Counted from the stretch's first letter, positions 1-8,831 are shown. The stretch: 64,000 nucleotides of DNA from Candidatus Zixiibacteriota bacterium (GCA_022614805.1 JAKEHY010000015.1:93201-157200); one strand, 5' to 3'. The notes: generated by a model not told the origin, from the letters alone. Numbers and translations: made by a program.

Positions 1-19
1 ATATTTGATTTGAAAGCAT

Positions 20-93
20 CGGGGCGTGGCTCAGCCTGGTAGAGCACTTGGTTCGGGACCAAGGAGTCGCTGGTTCAAATCCAGTCGCCCCGA
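20..93 (+). tRNA. tRNA-Pro (anticodon CGG)
   Basis: A complete 74-nt cloverleaf is visible. The acceptor arm CGGGGCG pairs with CGCCCCG (86-92) and the discriminator is A93. The D-loop contains AGCCTGGTA, the anticodon stem CTTGG/CCAAG encloses loop TTCGGGA with CGG at 54-56, and the T-loop is TTCAAAT. No CCA is encoded. It reads codon CCG. A second proline tRNA (GGG) lies on the other strand at 15690-15763. Confidence 0.97.
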
Positions 94-148
94 TATATTT
101 TCAGCAATGGGAGCCATTCATCCTCGACACTTTTTCGGATAAAAGGGC

Positions 149-604
149 TTGAGACCTATTATTGCCGTGGTGGGGGGGTCGACTGTTCCCGCAGAAGTTT
201 ACCGGACGGCTCGTGAAGTAGGACAGGAAATCGCGCTTGCAGAGGCGATTGTGGTGACCGGCGGGCTGGGGGGCGTGATGGAAGCCGCCGCAAAGGGAGC
301 GAAGGAAAAGGGGGGTACTGTGGTCGGCATCCTGCCCGGCTTTTCCAAAAGCGAGGCCAATCCCTACGTGGATATTCCCATCGTGACCGGCTTGGGGGAT
401 GGCCGGAATGCGTTAATCGTTCAAACGGCACAGGCGTTAATTGCCCTTCCGGGGGAATACGGCACCCTCTCCGAGATTGCCCTGGCGCTCAAAATCGGAA
501 AACCGGTGGTGAGTCTGGGAGGTTGGGAGATTTCGGCTGATATCATAAAGGCGAAATCACCGAAGGAGGCGGTGGCAACCGCGCTTAAGGCCATTGGAAA
601 ATGA
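149..604 (+). CDS. LOG/SLOG-like Rossmann-fold protein (TIGR00725 family)
   Basis: This 151-residue protein resembles the TIGR00725 branch of the lysine-decarboxylase-like (LOG/SLOG) superfamily, which binds nucleotides or their derivatives; some relatives release free cytokinin-type bases. The N-terminus IIAVVGGST is a typical first strand and glycine loop. VVTGGLGGVMEAAAKGA is the phosphate-binding segment and PGEYGTLSEIALAL is the family PGxxGTxxE motif with its catalytic-type glutamate. The start is TTG at 149; no ATG or GTG in frame gives a better N-terminus. It is the first gene of a plus-strand run with acylphosphatase, apt and lon. Its substrate cannot be told from the sequence. Confidence 0.85.
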   Translation: MRPIIAVVGGSTVPAEVYRTAREVGQEIALAEAIVVTGGLGGVMEAAAKGAKEKGGTVVGILPGFSKSEANPYVDIPIVTGLGDGRNALIVQTAQALIALPGEYGTLSEIALALKIGKPVVSLGGWEISADIIKAKSPKEAVATALKAIGK

Positions 605-662
605 GTCAAAAGAAGAGCCTGCTCTTTTCCCGGAATGACAAAAGCAGAGTCCGTACGGCGAT

Positions 663-941
663 ATGGGACAGGCAGCCGTAAGAGCAATTGTATCCGGTTT
701 GGTTCAGGGGGTCGGGTATCGATTTTACGCCATCGGCCACGCCCGCCGGCTGGGTCTTACTGGTTACGCCAAAAACCTGCCGGGCGGAAATGTTGAAGCC
801 TATGCCGAAGGGGAAAGGGGGCTTCTGGAAGAATTTTTGAAGCTCTTGCGCGCAGGGCCGGCGGCGGCGGACGTTTCCGGCGTTTCGGTTGAATGGGCCA
901 AACCATCCGGCCGGTACAAAAGCTTCAGCATTGAATATTAG
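663..941 (+). CDS. acyP: Acylphosphatase
   Basis: This 92-residue protein has the normal length for acylphosphatase, a small cytosolic enzyme that hydrolyses carboxyl-phosphate bonds such as those of acetyl phosphate and carbamoyl phosphate. The first signature GLVQGVGYRFYA holds the substrate-binding arginine (R20). The second, GYAKNLPGGNVEAYAEG, holds the catalytic asparagine (N38). The C-terminus SFSIEY closes the ferredoxin-like sheet. It sits 58 nt after the LOG-like gene and just upstream of apt, and is probably cotranscribed with both. Confidence 0.93.
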   Translation: MGQAAVRAIVSGLVQGVGYRFYAIGHARRLGLTGYAKNLPGGNVEAYAEGERGLLEEFLKLLRAGPAAADVSGVSVEWAKPSGRYKSFSIEY

Positions 942-1001
942 TCCGCTTTGGCTTATTTTGCCTGTAGTGCCGAAAAACCGTTCCACGTCGAGGAGGAAGA
1001 C

Positions 1002-1523
1002 TTGGATTTAAAAAGCAAAATCAGAAACATTCCGGATTTTCCCAAAAAGGGAATCGTCTTTCGCGACATCTCGACTTTGCTGCAAGACAAGGAGGCCTTC
1101 AACCACGCTGTTGACCGGCTGGCGGAGCGGTATCTGGACAAAAAAATCGATATGGTTGCGGCCATCGAAAGCCGGGGGTTTATCTTCGGCGGGGCTTTGG
1201 CGGACCGGATGGATGCCGGTTTTGTGCCGGTGCGCAAGCTGGGAAAGCTGCCGTACGAAACGGTCAAGAAGGATTACACGCTCGAATACGGCTACGCCAC
1301 TTTGGAAATGCACAAAGATGCCATCGAGGCGGGACAGCGGGTGCTCATCGTGGATGATTTAATCGCCACCGGCGGAACCCTTCTGGCCACCTGCGGGCTG
1401 GTGGAAAAAGTGGGCGGCACGGTCGCCGGCATCGCCGTTCTAATCGAACTTTCCTTCCTCAAGGGGCGGGAGAAGTTCAGCAAATATGATTTTCATTCGA
1501 TAATACAGTATGAGAGCGAATAG
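1002..1523 (+). CDS. apt: Adenine phosphoribosyltransferase
   Basis: Purine salvage enzyme converting adenine and PRPP to AMP. The PRPP loop VLIVDDLIATGGTL is near residues 118-131 and the N-terminal IRNIPDFPKKGIVFRDIS block is diagnostic. The frame is open from 948, but I choose the TTG at 1002: an AGGAGG ribosome-binding site lies at 991-996 with ideal spacing, and the resulting 173 residues match the family length (about 170-180). The extra 18 codons upstream have no counterpart in the family. The stop abuts the ATG of lon with no gap, which indicates translational coupling. Confidence 0.95.
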   Translation: MDLKSKIRNIPDFPKKGIVFRDISTLLQDKEAFNHAVDRLAERYLDKKIDMVAAIESRGFIFGGALADRMDAGFVPVRKLGKLPYETVKKDYTLEYGYATLEMHKDAIEAGQRVLIVDDLIATGGTLLATCGLVEKVGGTVAGIAVLIELSFLKGREKFSKYDFHSIIQYESE

Positions 1524-4022
1524 ATGAGTTCCCCCGAAGTTCAAATGGCGGCGCTTTTGCCGCCCGAGCTGCCGGTTTTGCCGCTTTTATCCACCGTGGT
1601 GTTTCCGCAGGGGGTGAGCACCCTGCAAATCGGGTTCGAGAAAAACATAAAACTTTTTCGCCAAACCGGGGAGGGGGGGCTGGTTGTTCTGGCTGGCACG
1701 GCGGTGGAAAATTTTGAAGAAATCACCGGCCGGGACATTTCCAAAATCGGCGTGGCGGCGCGGGTCTTGCGCCTATCGGAACCGGTTTCAGGCAGCTTGG
1801 AGATCACTCTTGAAGGGCTGGCGCGGGTCAATCTCGTCGAAATCGTTCAGGAAGAGCCATTTCTCGCGGCCCGGGTTTCGGTGGTTTTCGAATCGGATGG
1901 CACGGCGTCCCAGCTTCAGATGCTGGTGGAAAAAGTTTTGGACCGCGCCGGGCGGTTGTTGGAACTGGACCGGCGTTATCCGGCGGAATACCTGCACATT
2001 TTCAACCTGAACGCCAAGAACCCCAGCCGGCTGGCGGACGTGGCGGCCACCATTTTGCACATCGGCATCAAAAGGAAACTGATGGTTTTGGAAACGGTTT
2101 CCGTGCGGGAGCGGCTGGAACGGCTTTTAAAGTTCGTGGAGGAGGAAATCGAGCGGCTGGAAGCCCAGGCGGAGGTCGCGAAACGGGTGGACGTCAATCT
2201 GGAGAAGGCGCAGAAGGAATCCTACCTGCGGGAGCAGTTGCGGGAAATCAAACGCCAGTTGGGGGAGGAGGACCCGCAGGAAAAGGAGGCCTTGCGTCTG
2301 CGAAAAACCATTCAGAAATCCCGCCTGCCGAAGAACGTCCAATCCCAACTGCTGTTTGAAGTGGACCGGCTGCGGATGCTCTCCACCGCTTCGGCCGAAT
2401 ACGGCGCCACCCGGGCCTACATCGATTGGGTCCTCTTTCTCCCCTGGGCGGAGACCTGCGAAGAGCCGGGAACCATCGAAGACGTTGAACGGGAACTGGC
2501 CGCCCGTTTTTACGCCCTGCAGAAACAGAAGGAGAAACTCTTGGAGTATCTCGCCGTTCACCGGTTGAAAAAAAAAGCCAAAGCCGAAGTTTTATGCTTC
2601 GCCGGGCCGCCGGGGACGGGAAGAACTTCCTTCGGGGAAGCGCTGGCCAAAGGACTGGGGCGGGAATTCGTCCGGGTTTCCTTGGGGGGTGTGGAGCAGG
2701 TCTCCGAAATCGTGGGGGAGCGTCGGCAGTCCCTGGGAGCCCAGCCGGGGAAAATCATCCAGAGCCTGTCGGAAGCCGGGGTTTGCAATCCGGTCGTTCT
2801 GCTCGAAGACATCGACAAGCTGGGGCCCGCTCCCGGTGGAAGGGGGGACATTGCCCGGGCCCTTTTGGAAGTTCTGGACGGGGTGGCCAACCGGCATTTC
2901 ACCGATCGGTATCTGGGAATTCCCTTCGATTTGTCCAAGGTTTTGTTTCTGACCACCGCCGATGCCCCGGAGAACATCTCCGAGCTTTTGGCCGAAACCA
3001 TCGATTTGGTGGAATTTCCCGGCTACGTGGAGGAGGAGAAAATAGAAATCGCCCGGAATTTTCTGGTGCCGCGCAAGCTGACGGAGCACGGCCTTTCCGG
3101 GACGGAAATGGTGATTACGGCAGCGGCTTTGGAAAAAATCGTGCGCAACTACACCTCCGAGGCGGGGTTGGGAGGGCTGGAAAAACAAATAGAAATCATC
3201 TGCCACAAATGTGCCCGCCGGCGCCTGGCGGGGGAGAACCACTGGGAAATAACGGAAGCCAACGTGGAACAGTTCCTCGGTCCCCCTTTGTTCCTGCCGG
3301 ACGTGGCGGAGGCCACCCCGGAAGTGGGGGTGGCGACCGGCCTGGCCTGGACCGCTTCCGGCGGGGACATTATGCTAATCGAGGCTTTGAAGATGCGCGG
3401 GTCGGGGCAGGTGATATCGACCGGCTCGCTCGGAGAGGTGATGAAGGAGTCGATTCAGGCCGCCCACAGCTACGTCCGCTCCAAGGCGGATATGCTCGGA
3501 ATTGATTTTGATGAGTTCACCAACCACGACATCCACATCCATTTCCCTTCCGGTGCCGTGCCGAAGGACGGCCCGTCCGCCGGGATTACCGTTTCTCTGG
3601 TCATCGCTTCGGTTTTGGCCAACCAGCCGATAAAAAACGACGTGGCGATGACCGGCGAGGTAAGCCTGCGCGGAAAAGTCTTGCCGGTGGGGGGGATTAA
3701 AGAAAAGGTTTCCGCCGCCCATCGGGTCGGCATCAAGACCGTGGTTATGCCCAAGCAGAATCAGAAGGACCTGGAGGAGGTGCCCGCCTCCGTCCGGCGG
3801 GGGATGCAGTTCGAATTCGTGGAGAAAGTGGACGAGGTTTTTTCCGTCGCTTTCACCAATTTCAAGCCCAAACCGCAGAAAAAATTGGAGGATTTGCTGA
3901 AAAAGGAGCTGCGCAAGGTAAAAAAAGCGGCCCGGCAGAAGCGCAACGGCAAAAAGACCAGAAGGCGGATGGCGGCCAAGAAAAGGGCGGTCGCGGCCCG
4001 AAGCTTCGTCCGGTTTTGTTGA
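1524..4022 (+). CDS. lon: Lon-type (S16) protease paralog with degenerate ATPase site
   Basis: An 832-residue LonA-like protein: N-terminal substrate-binding domain (about 15-210), coiled coil, AAA+ module (about 330-590) and S16 protease domain (about 605-790). The protease dyad is intact: S685 in PKDGPSAG and K728 in GGIKEKV, with the 43-residue spacing of E. coli Lon. The ATPase site is not canonical. Walker A is GPPGTGRT (R367 for Lys), Walker B is LLEDIDK (ED for DE at 428-429), sensor 1 is TTAD (D480 for Asn), the arginine-finger region reads LLAETID, and the sensor-2 arginine is Gly (G550). The last 50 residues are a Lys/Arg-rich tail. This is probably a specialised paralog, not the housekeeping Lon. 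It is the last gene of its operon. Confidence 0.9.
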   Translation: MSSPEVQMAALLPPELPVLPLLSTVVFPQGVSTLQIGFEKNIKLFRQTGEGGLVVLAGTAVENFEEITGRDISKIGVAARVLRLSEPVSGSLEITLEGLARVNLVEIVQEEPFLAARVSVVFESDGTASQLQMLVEKVLDRAGRLLELDRRYPAEYLHIFNLNAKNPSRLADVAATILHIGIKRKLMVLETVSVRERLERLLKFVEEEIERLEAQAEVAKRVDVNLEKAQKESYLREQLREIKRQLGEEDPQEKEALRLRKTIQKSRLPKNVQSQLLFEVDRLRMLSTASAEYGATRAYIDWVLFLPWAETCEEPGTIEDVERELAARFYALQKQKEKLLEYLAVHRLKKKAKAEVLCFAGPPGTGRTSFGEALAKGLGREFVRVSLGGVEQVSEIVGERRQSLGAQPGKIIQSLSEAGVCNPVVLLEDIDKLGPAPGGRGDIARALLEVLDGVANRHFTDRYLGIPFDLSKVLFLTTADAPENISELLAETIDLVEFPGYVEEEKIEIARNFLVPRKLTEHGLSGTEMVITAAALEKIVRNYTSEAGLGGLEKQIEIICHKCARRRLAGENHWEITEANVEQFLGPPLFLPDVAEATPEVGVATGLAWTASGGDIMLIEALKMRGSGQVISTGSLGEVMKESIQAAHSYVRSKADMLGIDFDEFTNHDIHIHFPSGAVPKDGPSAGITVSLVIASVLANQPIKNDVAMTGEVSLRGKVLPVGGIKEKVSAAHRVGIKTVVMPKQNQKDLEEVPASVRRGMQFEFVEKVDEVFSVAFTNFKPKPQKKLEDLLKKELRKVKKAARQKRNGKKTRRRMAAKKRAVAARSFVRFC

Positions 4023-4037
4023 AATGGGGATGGTTTC

Positions 4038-4089
4038 GTAGGGGCAAGGCATTTATCCCGAGCGTAGTCGAGGGATGTCTCGCCCTTAC
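4038..4089. repeat. Dispersed palindromic repeat (REP-like, GTAGGGGC family)
   Basis: The outer arms GTAGGGGCAAGG and a near-complement ending CGCCCTTAC flank an inner hairpin around CCCGAGCGTAGTCGAGGG. Elements with the same GTAGGGGC/GCCCCTAC outer arms and different inner cores recur at 5663-5710, 7395-7443, 15647-15673 and several times in 60222-60615, always between genes. Confidence 0.6.
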
Positions 4090-4114
4090 CCTGAAAACAA
4101 AGCAAAGTGAATAA

Positions 4115-4148
4115 AAAAGAGGCCGGGAGGAGGTTTCCGGCCTCTTTT
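4115..4148. terminator. Bidirectional rho-independent terminator
   Basis: A perfect 12-bp stem, AAAAGAGGCCGG (4115-4126) with CCGGCCTCTTTT (4137-4148), has U-rich ends on both strands. It lies between the convergent lon and first PilX-like genes and would stop both. Confidence 0.85.
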
Positions 4149-4195
4149 GCTTCGGTCCCCGCTAAAGCGGAGCTCTTGCATAATCGAGATGCGGC

Positions 4196-5401
4196 TTACA
4201 ACACCTGCCAGGCCACCGCTTTGTACTTCCCCTTGAGCGGGCTTTCCAGGTCGAGCAAGGCTCGGTCGAAGTGGACGGTGCCGTTGCCGGCATCTTTAAC
4301 CGTTTTTCCGACCAGGGAGCCATATACAACTCCACCGCCGCTTACTTTAATTTCCGCATTGGGAGCATAGATGGCCGCATAGATGGTGGCGCTGCCGGTG
4401 ATGTCGATGGTCAGGCCGGAAGAATAGACCTGCAGGTTGGCTGGTATCGCGGACGTATTGGCAATAATGCCGCCGGCGGCATTCAAGGAGCCGGTCATAA
4501 AAATTACAACCTGTTGGTCTGATGGTATCACGAGCTTGGCGCCGGAAGTCAAAGATATGCTGGAGAAAAAGTAGATGCCGGTGGTCATTGTGATTTGGGC
4601 CGTGCTGCCGCTGGCGGAAAGGGCATAGGTTCCGGAGTTATATGTGGCTCCTCCGGACAAGGTCATACTCGTAGAAACGTCACTATTCCATTTGGCATAA
4701 TCCAAATCGGTTTGGGTAATTGGTTCAAGGGTAACCGTGGAAGCCGAGTTGTTCGACGTTCCGTAGATGGTCATACTGCCGTTGGTTATGATGGTGTCGG
4801 CGGTGGCCACATTGCCGTAGATGGTGGCGTCGCCGCCGACGTGAATCAAACCGTCGCTGCCGATATCACCGCCCATACCACCGGGAGTATAGGCGCCGGA
4901 GTCGGAGTTGTAAGCATCGACCAAAGCGTTTCCAACGACATCAACAGTTGAATCTCCATACACGGCCCGACGGTAAACGCTGCTTCTTTTCTTGGCCAAA
5001 AGCACGTGGATGACCGATTCCGAGCCGTTGGCAAGCCCGGTTGCTACAAGCAGTAGGCTGTCCTTCAGGCCCGGTTCGGTCAAGCTGTCGATGACCTGCA
5101 CGGAGTATTTGGTGTGCCCGATGGTGGCATTGGCAAAGCCGGCCCGCCAGGTGCTGTCGTACAGCATTCCCAAGGCCCGGCTGACGCCCGCTTCGGCGGC
5201 GTAGAAGGCTTGGTTGTTATAAACATTATTGGAAGCGATGGCCCGGTCGGTGTCCGAGGTGCTGAAAGCGCCGAGCGCCAAAAGCGTTACCAAAAGAAGG
5301 ATACCCAAAACAGTAATCAGGGCAAACCCTCCTTGATTCTGAAGATGATGGGGCGTTATCTGTTGATTTGTATGCTGGAACCACTTTGCCATTGCCTTCA
5401 T
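4196..5401 (-). CDS. PilX-like secreted protein, paralog 1
   Basis: 401 residues. After a basic N-terminus, GGFALITVLGILLLVTLL (about 24-41) looks like a class III prepilin/PilX-type signal: a G/F cleavage site and hydrophobic helix, but no Glu at position +5. It is followed by SxSDTDR and a conserved NQAFYAAEAGVSRAL helix. The rest is Gly/Ser/Thr-rich beta structure, including VDAYNSDSGAY and a putative beta-helix. The C-terminus ends VAWQVL, and the next two genes end VAWKVL. The role is unknown; PilX-like proteins are minor components of type IV pilus or type II-like pseudopili, so a surface assembly is plausible. It ends just before the terminator at 4115. Confidence 0.75.
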   Translation of the reverse strand: MKAMAKWFQHTNQQITPHHLQNQGGFALITVLGILLLVTLLALGAFSTSDTDRAIASNNVYNNQAFYAAEAGVSRALGMLYDSTWRAGFANATIGHTKYSVQVIDSLTEPGLKDSLLLVATGLANGSESVIHVLLAKKRSSVYRRAVYGDSTVDVVGNALVDAYNSDSGAYTPGGMGGDIGSDGLIHVGGDATIYGNVATADTIITNGSMTIYGTSNNSASTVTLEPITQTDLDYAKWNSDVSTSMTLSGGATYNSGTYALSASGSTAQITMTTGIYFFSSISLTSGAKLVIPSDQQVVIFMTGSLNAAGGIIANTSAIPANLQVYSSGLTIDITGSATIYAAIYAPNAEIKVSGGGVVYGSLVGKTVKDAGNGTVHFDRALLDLESPLKGKYKAVAWQVL

Positions 5402-5662
5402 TTCCTATCTTGCCTCGTTGTTTGGGTTTTCGTTCTTCATACCAACCCTCTATATGGCAAGGTCTATACCGTTGCCCGAGTAGGTTTGAATTTCTATGTA
5501 GCTCCGGGCCAACAGTCGTAATTGGCGTTTTGACAGCGGATTAGAATGAAGGACAGGGGAGAGGTATGGGAACCGCCCCCTCTTGCAAACTGCGAAAGTT
5601 GCAACCGGGAGCATAAAAACGCCTGCAGGAAAATGCGAGGAAACAAAACGCCGGAAGGTTTG

Positions 5663-5710
5663 TGTAGGGGCGGGTTTATACTGGTCGCCACCGGCGACCA
5701 TAACCCGCCC
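5663..5710. repeat. Dispersed palindromic repeat (GTAGGGGC family)
   Basis: Outer arms GGCGGGTT and AACCCGCC enclose an inner hairpin TGGTCGCC/GGCGACCA. The same core, with GTCGC/GCGAC, recurs at about 60565-60612. Confidence 0.6.
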
Positions 5711-5784
5711 GCCTTTGTCTGCCCATTGTGTTTTCCCCCTCTCCATTCAATGGAGAGGGGGCCAGGGGGTGAGGATAAGCGTAA

Positions 5785-5814
5785 AAAGAGGCCCCGCTTC
5801 TTCAGGGCCTCTTT
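5785..5814 (-). terminator. Rho-independent terminator of PilX-like paralog 2
   Basis: A 10-bp stem AAAGAGGCCC/GGGCCTCTTT (5785-5794 and 5805-5814), read on the minus strand, is followed by a short T-run. It lies 26 nt beyond the stop codon at 5841 and closely resembles the terminators of the other two paralogs. Confidence 0.8.
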
Positions 5815-5840
5815 GGTATTCTCGGCCGCGCTTCGAATCT

Positions 5841-7025
5841 TTAAAGCACTTTCCAGGCAACCACTTTGTACCCGCCGCTAGCCAGTCTTTTCGTCAGGTT
5901 GCGGTCGTAGTGGATACCGGCGGTGCCATCGAGATAAACCGACTTGCCGATGACCGAGCCGTACAGGTTGGAGTTGCCATCAACCACGATTTGAGCGTTG
6001 GGGGCGTATATGGCGGCGTACATCGCGGCACTGCCGGTTAGGTTGACGGTCGATCCGGTGGAATAAATCTGCAGGTTCTCCGCTTTCAGTGAATTATTGA
6101 CCAATGTTGCGCCGGCTGCGTATAAGCTATCAGCAAGATAAATGATGACGTTTTCTCCTGACGGAATGATGAGCTGCGCGCCCGATTGCAGTTCGATGTC
6201 GTTGTAATAGTAGGTGCCGGAAACCATGGTGATGTTGTTCCCTACACCGCTTGCCCACAGCCGCCCCGTGGCGGCATTATAAGTGGCGCCGCCGGTCAAA
6301 GTCAGCCCGGCCGGTGCTCTGTTGTTGGCTTGGGCATAGGCCATTTCCTCCGCCGTTATCGGGTCGAGGGGGTCGGCGGGGGCGCTTTGGTCCTCCGTGC
6401 CGTAAATGTTGACGTTAAAGCTCGACTGGATGGTGTCCGGCGTGGTGGCGTCGCCGTACACGTCGGTTGTGCCTTCCAGATAAATCTCGTCGTTGCTTCC
6501 CAAATCGCCGCCCATCCCGTATGGGCTATAGCTGCCCGAGTCCGAGTTGTAGGCGTCCACCAGTGTGGTGCCGCCGAGGCGAAGCAGGGTGTCGCCAAAG
6601 GCGGCGTAGCGGAAGCGGCGCACTTTTTTCGGCGCCACAAGCGCTTCAATTACCGACTCGGAGCCGGGGGAGCCGGGGATTTTGCCCGTGGATTTGATAA
6701 GAAGGGAGTCCTTGAGAACGGGAAACTGGATACTGTCATAAATCACCACGTCATACTTTCCCCGCCCGCCAGCCACGGGCACGCCGGAATAAGTGCCCCG
6801 CCAGGACAAACTGTCCTTCAGCTTGGCGCACGTCCGGACTACGCCGGCTTCGGCGGCGTAATAGGCGTTAGTGGTCTCATAATAGTTGGCGGATATCTTG
6901 CGGTCGGTGTCCGAGGTGGAAAAAGAGACCAAAGCCAGACCGGTGACCAAAGCCAGGATGCTTAAAACCACTATAAAAGCGAAACCCTCTTGGTGTTTGA
7001 ACAAAGAGTTGGAGAGTAGTTTCAT
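5841..7025 (-). CDS. PilX-like secreted protein, paralog 2
   Basis: 394 residues from the ATG at 7025, chosen because AAAGGAGGAATT lies immediately upstream; an in-frame ATG at 7049 would place that site inside the gene. The protein has the same plan as its neighbours: a prepilin/PilX-like helix after QEGFAFIVVLSILAL, SxSDTDRKI, a conserved NAYYAAEAGVV helix, VDAYNSDSGSY followed by a Gly-rich beta region, IIYLADSLYAAG near the middle, and the C-terminal VAWKVL. It is about as diverged from paralog 1 as paralog 3 is, so the duplication is not recent. The function is unknown; it is probably an extracytoplasmic pseudopilus-linked protein. Confidence 0.75.
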   Translation of the reverse strand: MKLLSNSLFKHQEGFAFIVVLSILALVTGLALVSFSTSDTDRKISANYYETTNAYYAAEAGVVRTCAKLKDSLSWRGTYSGVPVAGGRGKYDVVIYDSIQFPVLKDSLLIKSTGKIPGSPGSESVIEALVAPKKVRRFRYAAFGDTLLRLGGTTLVDAYNSDSGSYSPYGMGGDLGSNDEIYLEGTTDVYGDATTPDTIQSSFNVNIYGTEDQSAPADPLDPITAEEMAYAQANNRAPAGLTLTGGATYNAATGRLWASGVGNNITMVSGTYYYNDIELQSGAQLIIPSGENVIIYLADSLYAAGATLVNNSLKAENLQIYSTGSTVNLTGSAAMYAAIYAPNAQIVVDGNSNLYGSVIGKSVYLDGTAGIHYDRNLTKRLASGGYKVVAWKVL

Positions 7026-7394
7026 AATTCCTCCTTTCATGTTTCTCATACTTCCAGAGCCCGGGTGAATTTTTCATCGGAGCCTTTACTTGTCGAACTC
7101 TTGAGTAATACTTAAACCGCACTGCCAATGCCGGAAATACCCGATTTCAGGACTATTTTTCAAGTATATGGGAAAGGGCCGTAATCATCGATATGCCAAA
7201 AGATTAAGGGGGGTGGCGTCCCTCTTGAAGTGGGGGATGATTTCAACATTGCAAAATTCAAAAAACCGCAAATTGCGGTAAAAATCTGCAATTTGGGAAG
7301 GAACGTGTGAAAAGATATAGGGAGCGGAGATTGAAGATTCAGGAACACAAGAAATAACATAGGCAAATCCAAATTAGCTCTTACGAAGAAAAAT

Positions 7395-7443
7395 TGTAGG
7401 GGCGGGGTTACCCCGCCCAGGGCGAGGAGACCTCGCCCCTACA
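7395..7443. repeat. Dispersed palindromic repeat (GTAGGGGC family)
   Basis: Two adjacent hairpins, GGCGGGGTTACCCCGCC and GGGCGAGGAGACCTCGCCC, are bracketed by TGTAGG and CCTACA. The CGAGG..CCTCG core is repeated at about 60364-60391. Confidence 0.65.
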
Positions 7444-7514
7444 AGAAAGACGGGAATTAGAGGACGAGGTCCGACTTGTCCCGAGCAAGGAGAATCTGCA
7501 AATTGGATAAAAAA

Positions 7515-7541
7515 AGAGGCCCGAACTTCTTCCGGGCCTCT
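7515..7541 (-). terminator. Rho-independent terminator of PilX-like paralog 3
   Basis: The stem AGAGGCCCG/CGGGCCTCT (9 bp) is followed on the minus strand by seven T residues. It lies 48 nt past the stop at 7590 and has the same sequence type as the terminators at 4115 and 5785. Confidence 0.88.
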
Positions 7542-7589
7542 CGGCATCCCCTCTCAAGCGCTTGCTTTGCGCCCTCCGATGCCGAAGCT

Positions 7590-8831
7590 TTACAGCACCT
7601 TCCAGGCCACCTTGCGGTATTTCGGCTTGAGCGGGTTTTCGAGATGTAAAAGGTCCTCGTCAAAGTGGACTTTTGCGCCGCCGGCATTGTAAAATGAGTT
7701 GCCGACGAAGGAGCCATATACATCCGAGCTTCCCAGCAAATCAATCTGGGCATCAGGGGCGTAAACGCTCAAATAGGCACCGGTGCCGCCGCCGAAGCTC
7801 ACCGAGTCACCGGTGGAGTAAATCTGCAGGTTTTCAGGCTTGAGGGAGGTGTTCTGAATGCTCTGGCCCAAGGCAGTGAAATTTCCGGTCATATAGATTA
7901 TGACCTTGACGCCCACCGGAATTATAAACTCGCACCGGGAAGCTACATAGACATTCGAAAAGTAGTAAACGCCGGACTTGTTGAAGGTAACGGAGCCGGC
8001 GCCCCCCTGAATGGTGAGGTCCTTGGTGGATGAGTTGTAAGAGGAACCGCCGCCGGTTATGGTCAGCGCGGCCGGCGCACCGCTGTACAGTTCGGCGTAT
8101 TTCATTTCGGCCTCGGTAATCGGATCCAGGGTGTTGGTCGGCGCGTTGGAGGAATTTGTACCGTAAATGTCCACGTTTCCGCCGGACGCAATCACTGTAT
8201 CGGTAGTCCCGGCGTCGCCGTGCACCTGGGTATTGCCGGCCAGTTCAATCTGCCCGTTGCTCCCAATGTCCCCCCCGTTGTCGCTGTACATATTGCCGAC
8301 GCTGTCTGGGCCGTTGGTGGCTTGGGCGAGGTAACTGCCGGAGTCCGAATTGTAGGAATCTATCAGGGCGTTGCCGCCCATATAGAGGGCGCTGTCGCCA
8401 AAGGCGCCATACTTGAAGAGCTTGTTTCTGGTCCGGGCCATCAAAACGTCGATGCGGCTTTCGTTTTCGTCGTCTTTTCCGGTGGATACCAAGATGATGC
8501 TGTCCCGCAAGGCCGCACTGTCGGTGCTGTCCACGACCCGGAGCGAGTAGCTGGAGTGCCCGAGCTTCAGGTTGTTAAAGCCAGTTCTCCAGGAGCTGTC
8601 CGCCAGCTTGACGATGGCGTTGGCAATGGCGGCCTCGGCCGCAAAAAAGGCGCGGGAACTGCCCAGGTTGTTGGAAGCAATCTGGCGGTCGGTGTCCGAG
8701 GTGCTAAAGGAGACAAAGGCCAGCCCGGTGACCAACAGCAAAATGCCTAAAACCACGACGAAGGCAAAGCCCTTTTGGTTGCGGCCTGCGGGCATTTTAG
8801 CGCCGTTTTGAAAAGTGTTAAATAAACGCAT
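7590..8831 (-). CDS. PilX-like secreted protein, paralog 3
   Basis: 413 residues. AAAGGAGG lies 6 nt upstream of the ATG. The prepilin/PilX-like helix is QKGFAFVVVLGILLLV (about 19-34), followed by SxSDTDRQIASNN and RAFFAAEAAIANAIV. The mid-region contains IDSYNSDSGSY, with an insertion of about 15 residues after it compared with paralogs 1 and 2, then ALTITGGGSSYNS and VIIYMTGNF. The C-terminus is VAWKVL. The gene begins 17 nt after the stop of the PilW-like prepilin at 8849, so these two form an operon, while paralogs 1 and 2 stand alone. Confidence 0.75.
   Translation of the reverse strand: MRLFNTFQNGAKMPAGRNQKGFAFVVVLGILLLVTGLAFVSFSTSDTDRQIASNNLGSSRAFFAAEAAIANAIVKLADSSWRTGFNNLKLGHSSYSLRVVDSTDSAALRDSIILVSTGKDDENESRIDVLMARTRNKLFKYGAFGDSALYMGGNALIDSYNSDSGSYLAQATNGPDSVGNMYSDNGGDIGSNGQIELAGNTQVHGDAGTTDTVIASGGNVDIYGTNSSNAPTNTLDPITEAEMKYAELYSGAPAALTITGGGSSYNSSTKDLTIQGGAGSVTFNKSGVYYFSNVYVASRCEFIIPVGVKVIIYMTGNFTALGQSIQNTSLKPENLQIYSTGDSVSFGGGTGAYLSVYAPDAQIDLLGSSDVYGSFVGNSFYNAGGAKVHFDEDLLHLENPLKPKYRKVAWKVL

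Larger units (their letters stand above)
5402..5840. other. Gene-free spacer with REP-like palindromes and a terminator
   Basis: I see no credible gene here. The stretch holds the upstream region of paralog 1, a GTAGGGGC-family palindrome (5663-5710), a hairpin CCCCCTCTCCA/TGGAGAGGGGG around 5735-5758 followed by gene-spacer motif GGGGGTGAGG, and the terminator of paralog 2. The plus-strand open frames over it read through these repeats and look spurious. Confidence 0.6.
7050..7589. other. Gene-free spacer between PilX-like paralogs
   Basis: The first 300 nt are AT-rich and hold the upstream region of paralog 2. A GTAGGGGC-family palindrome (7395-7443) and the terminator of paralog 3 (7515-7541) follow. 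Short open frames here are not supported. Confidence 0.6.

Noticed and set aside
5546..6041. Plus-strand frames of 111 and 152 residues
   Set aside because: They translate palindromic repeats and the antisense of the PilX-like paralog 2; no family or start signal.
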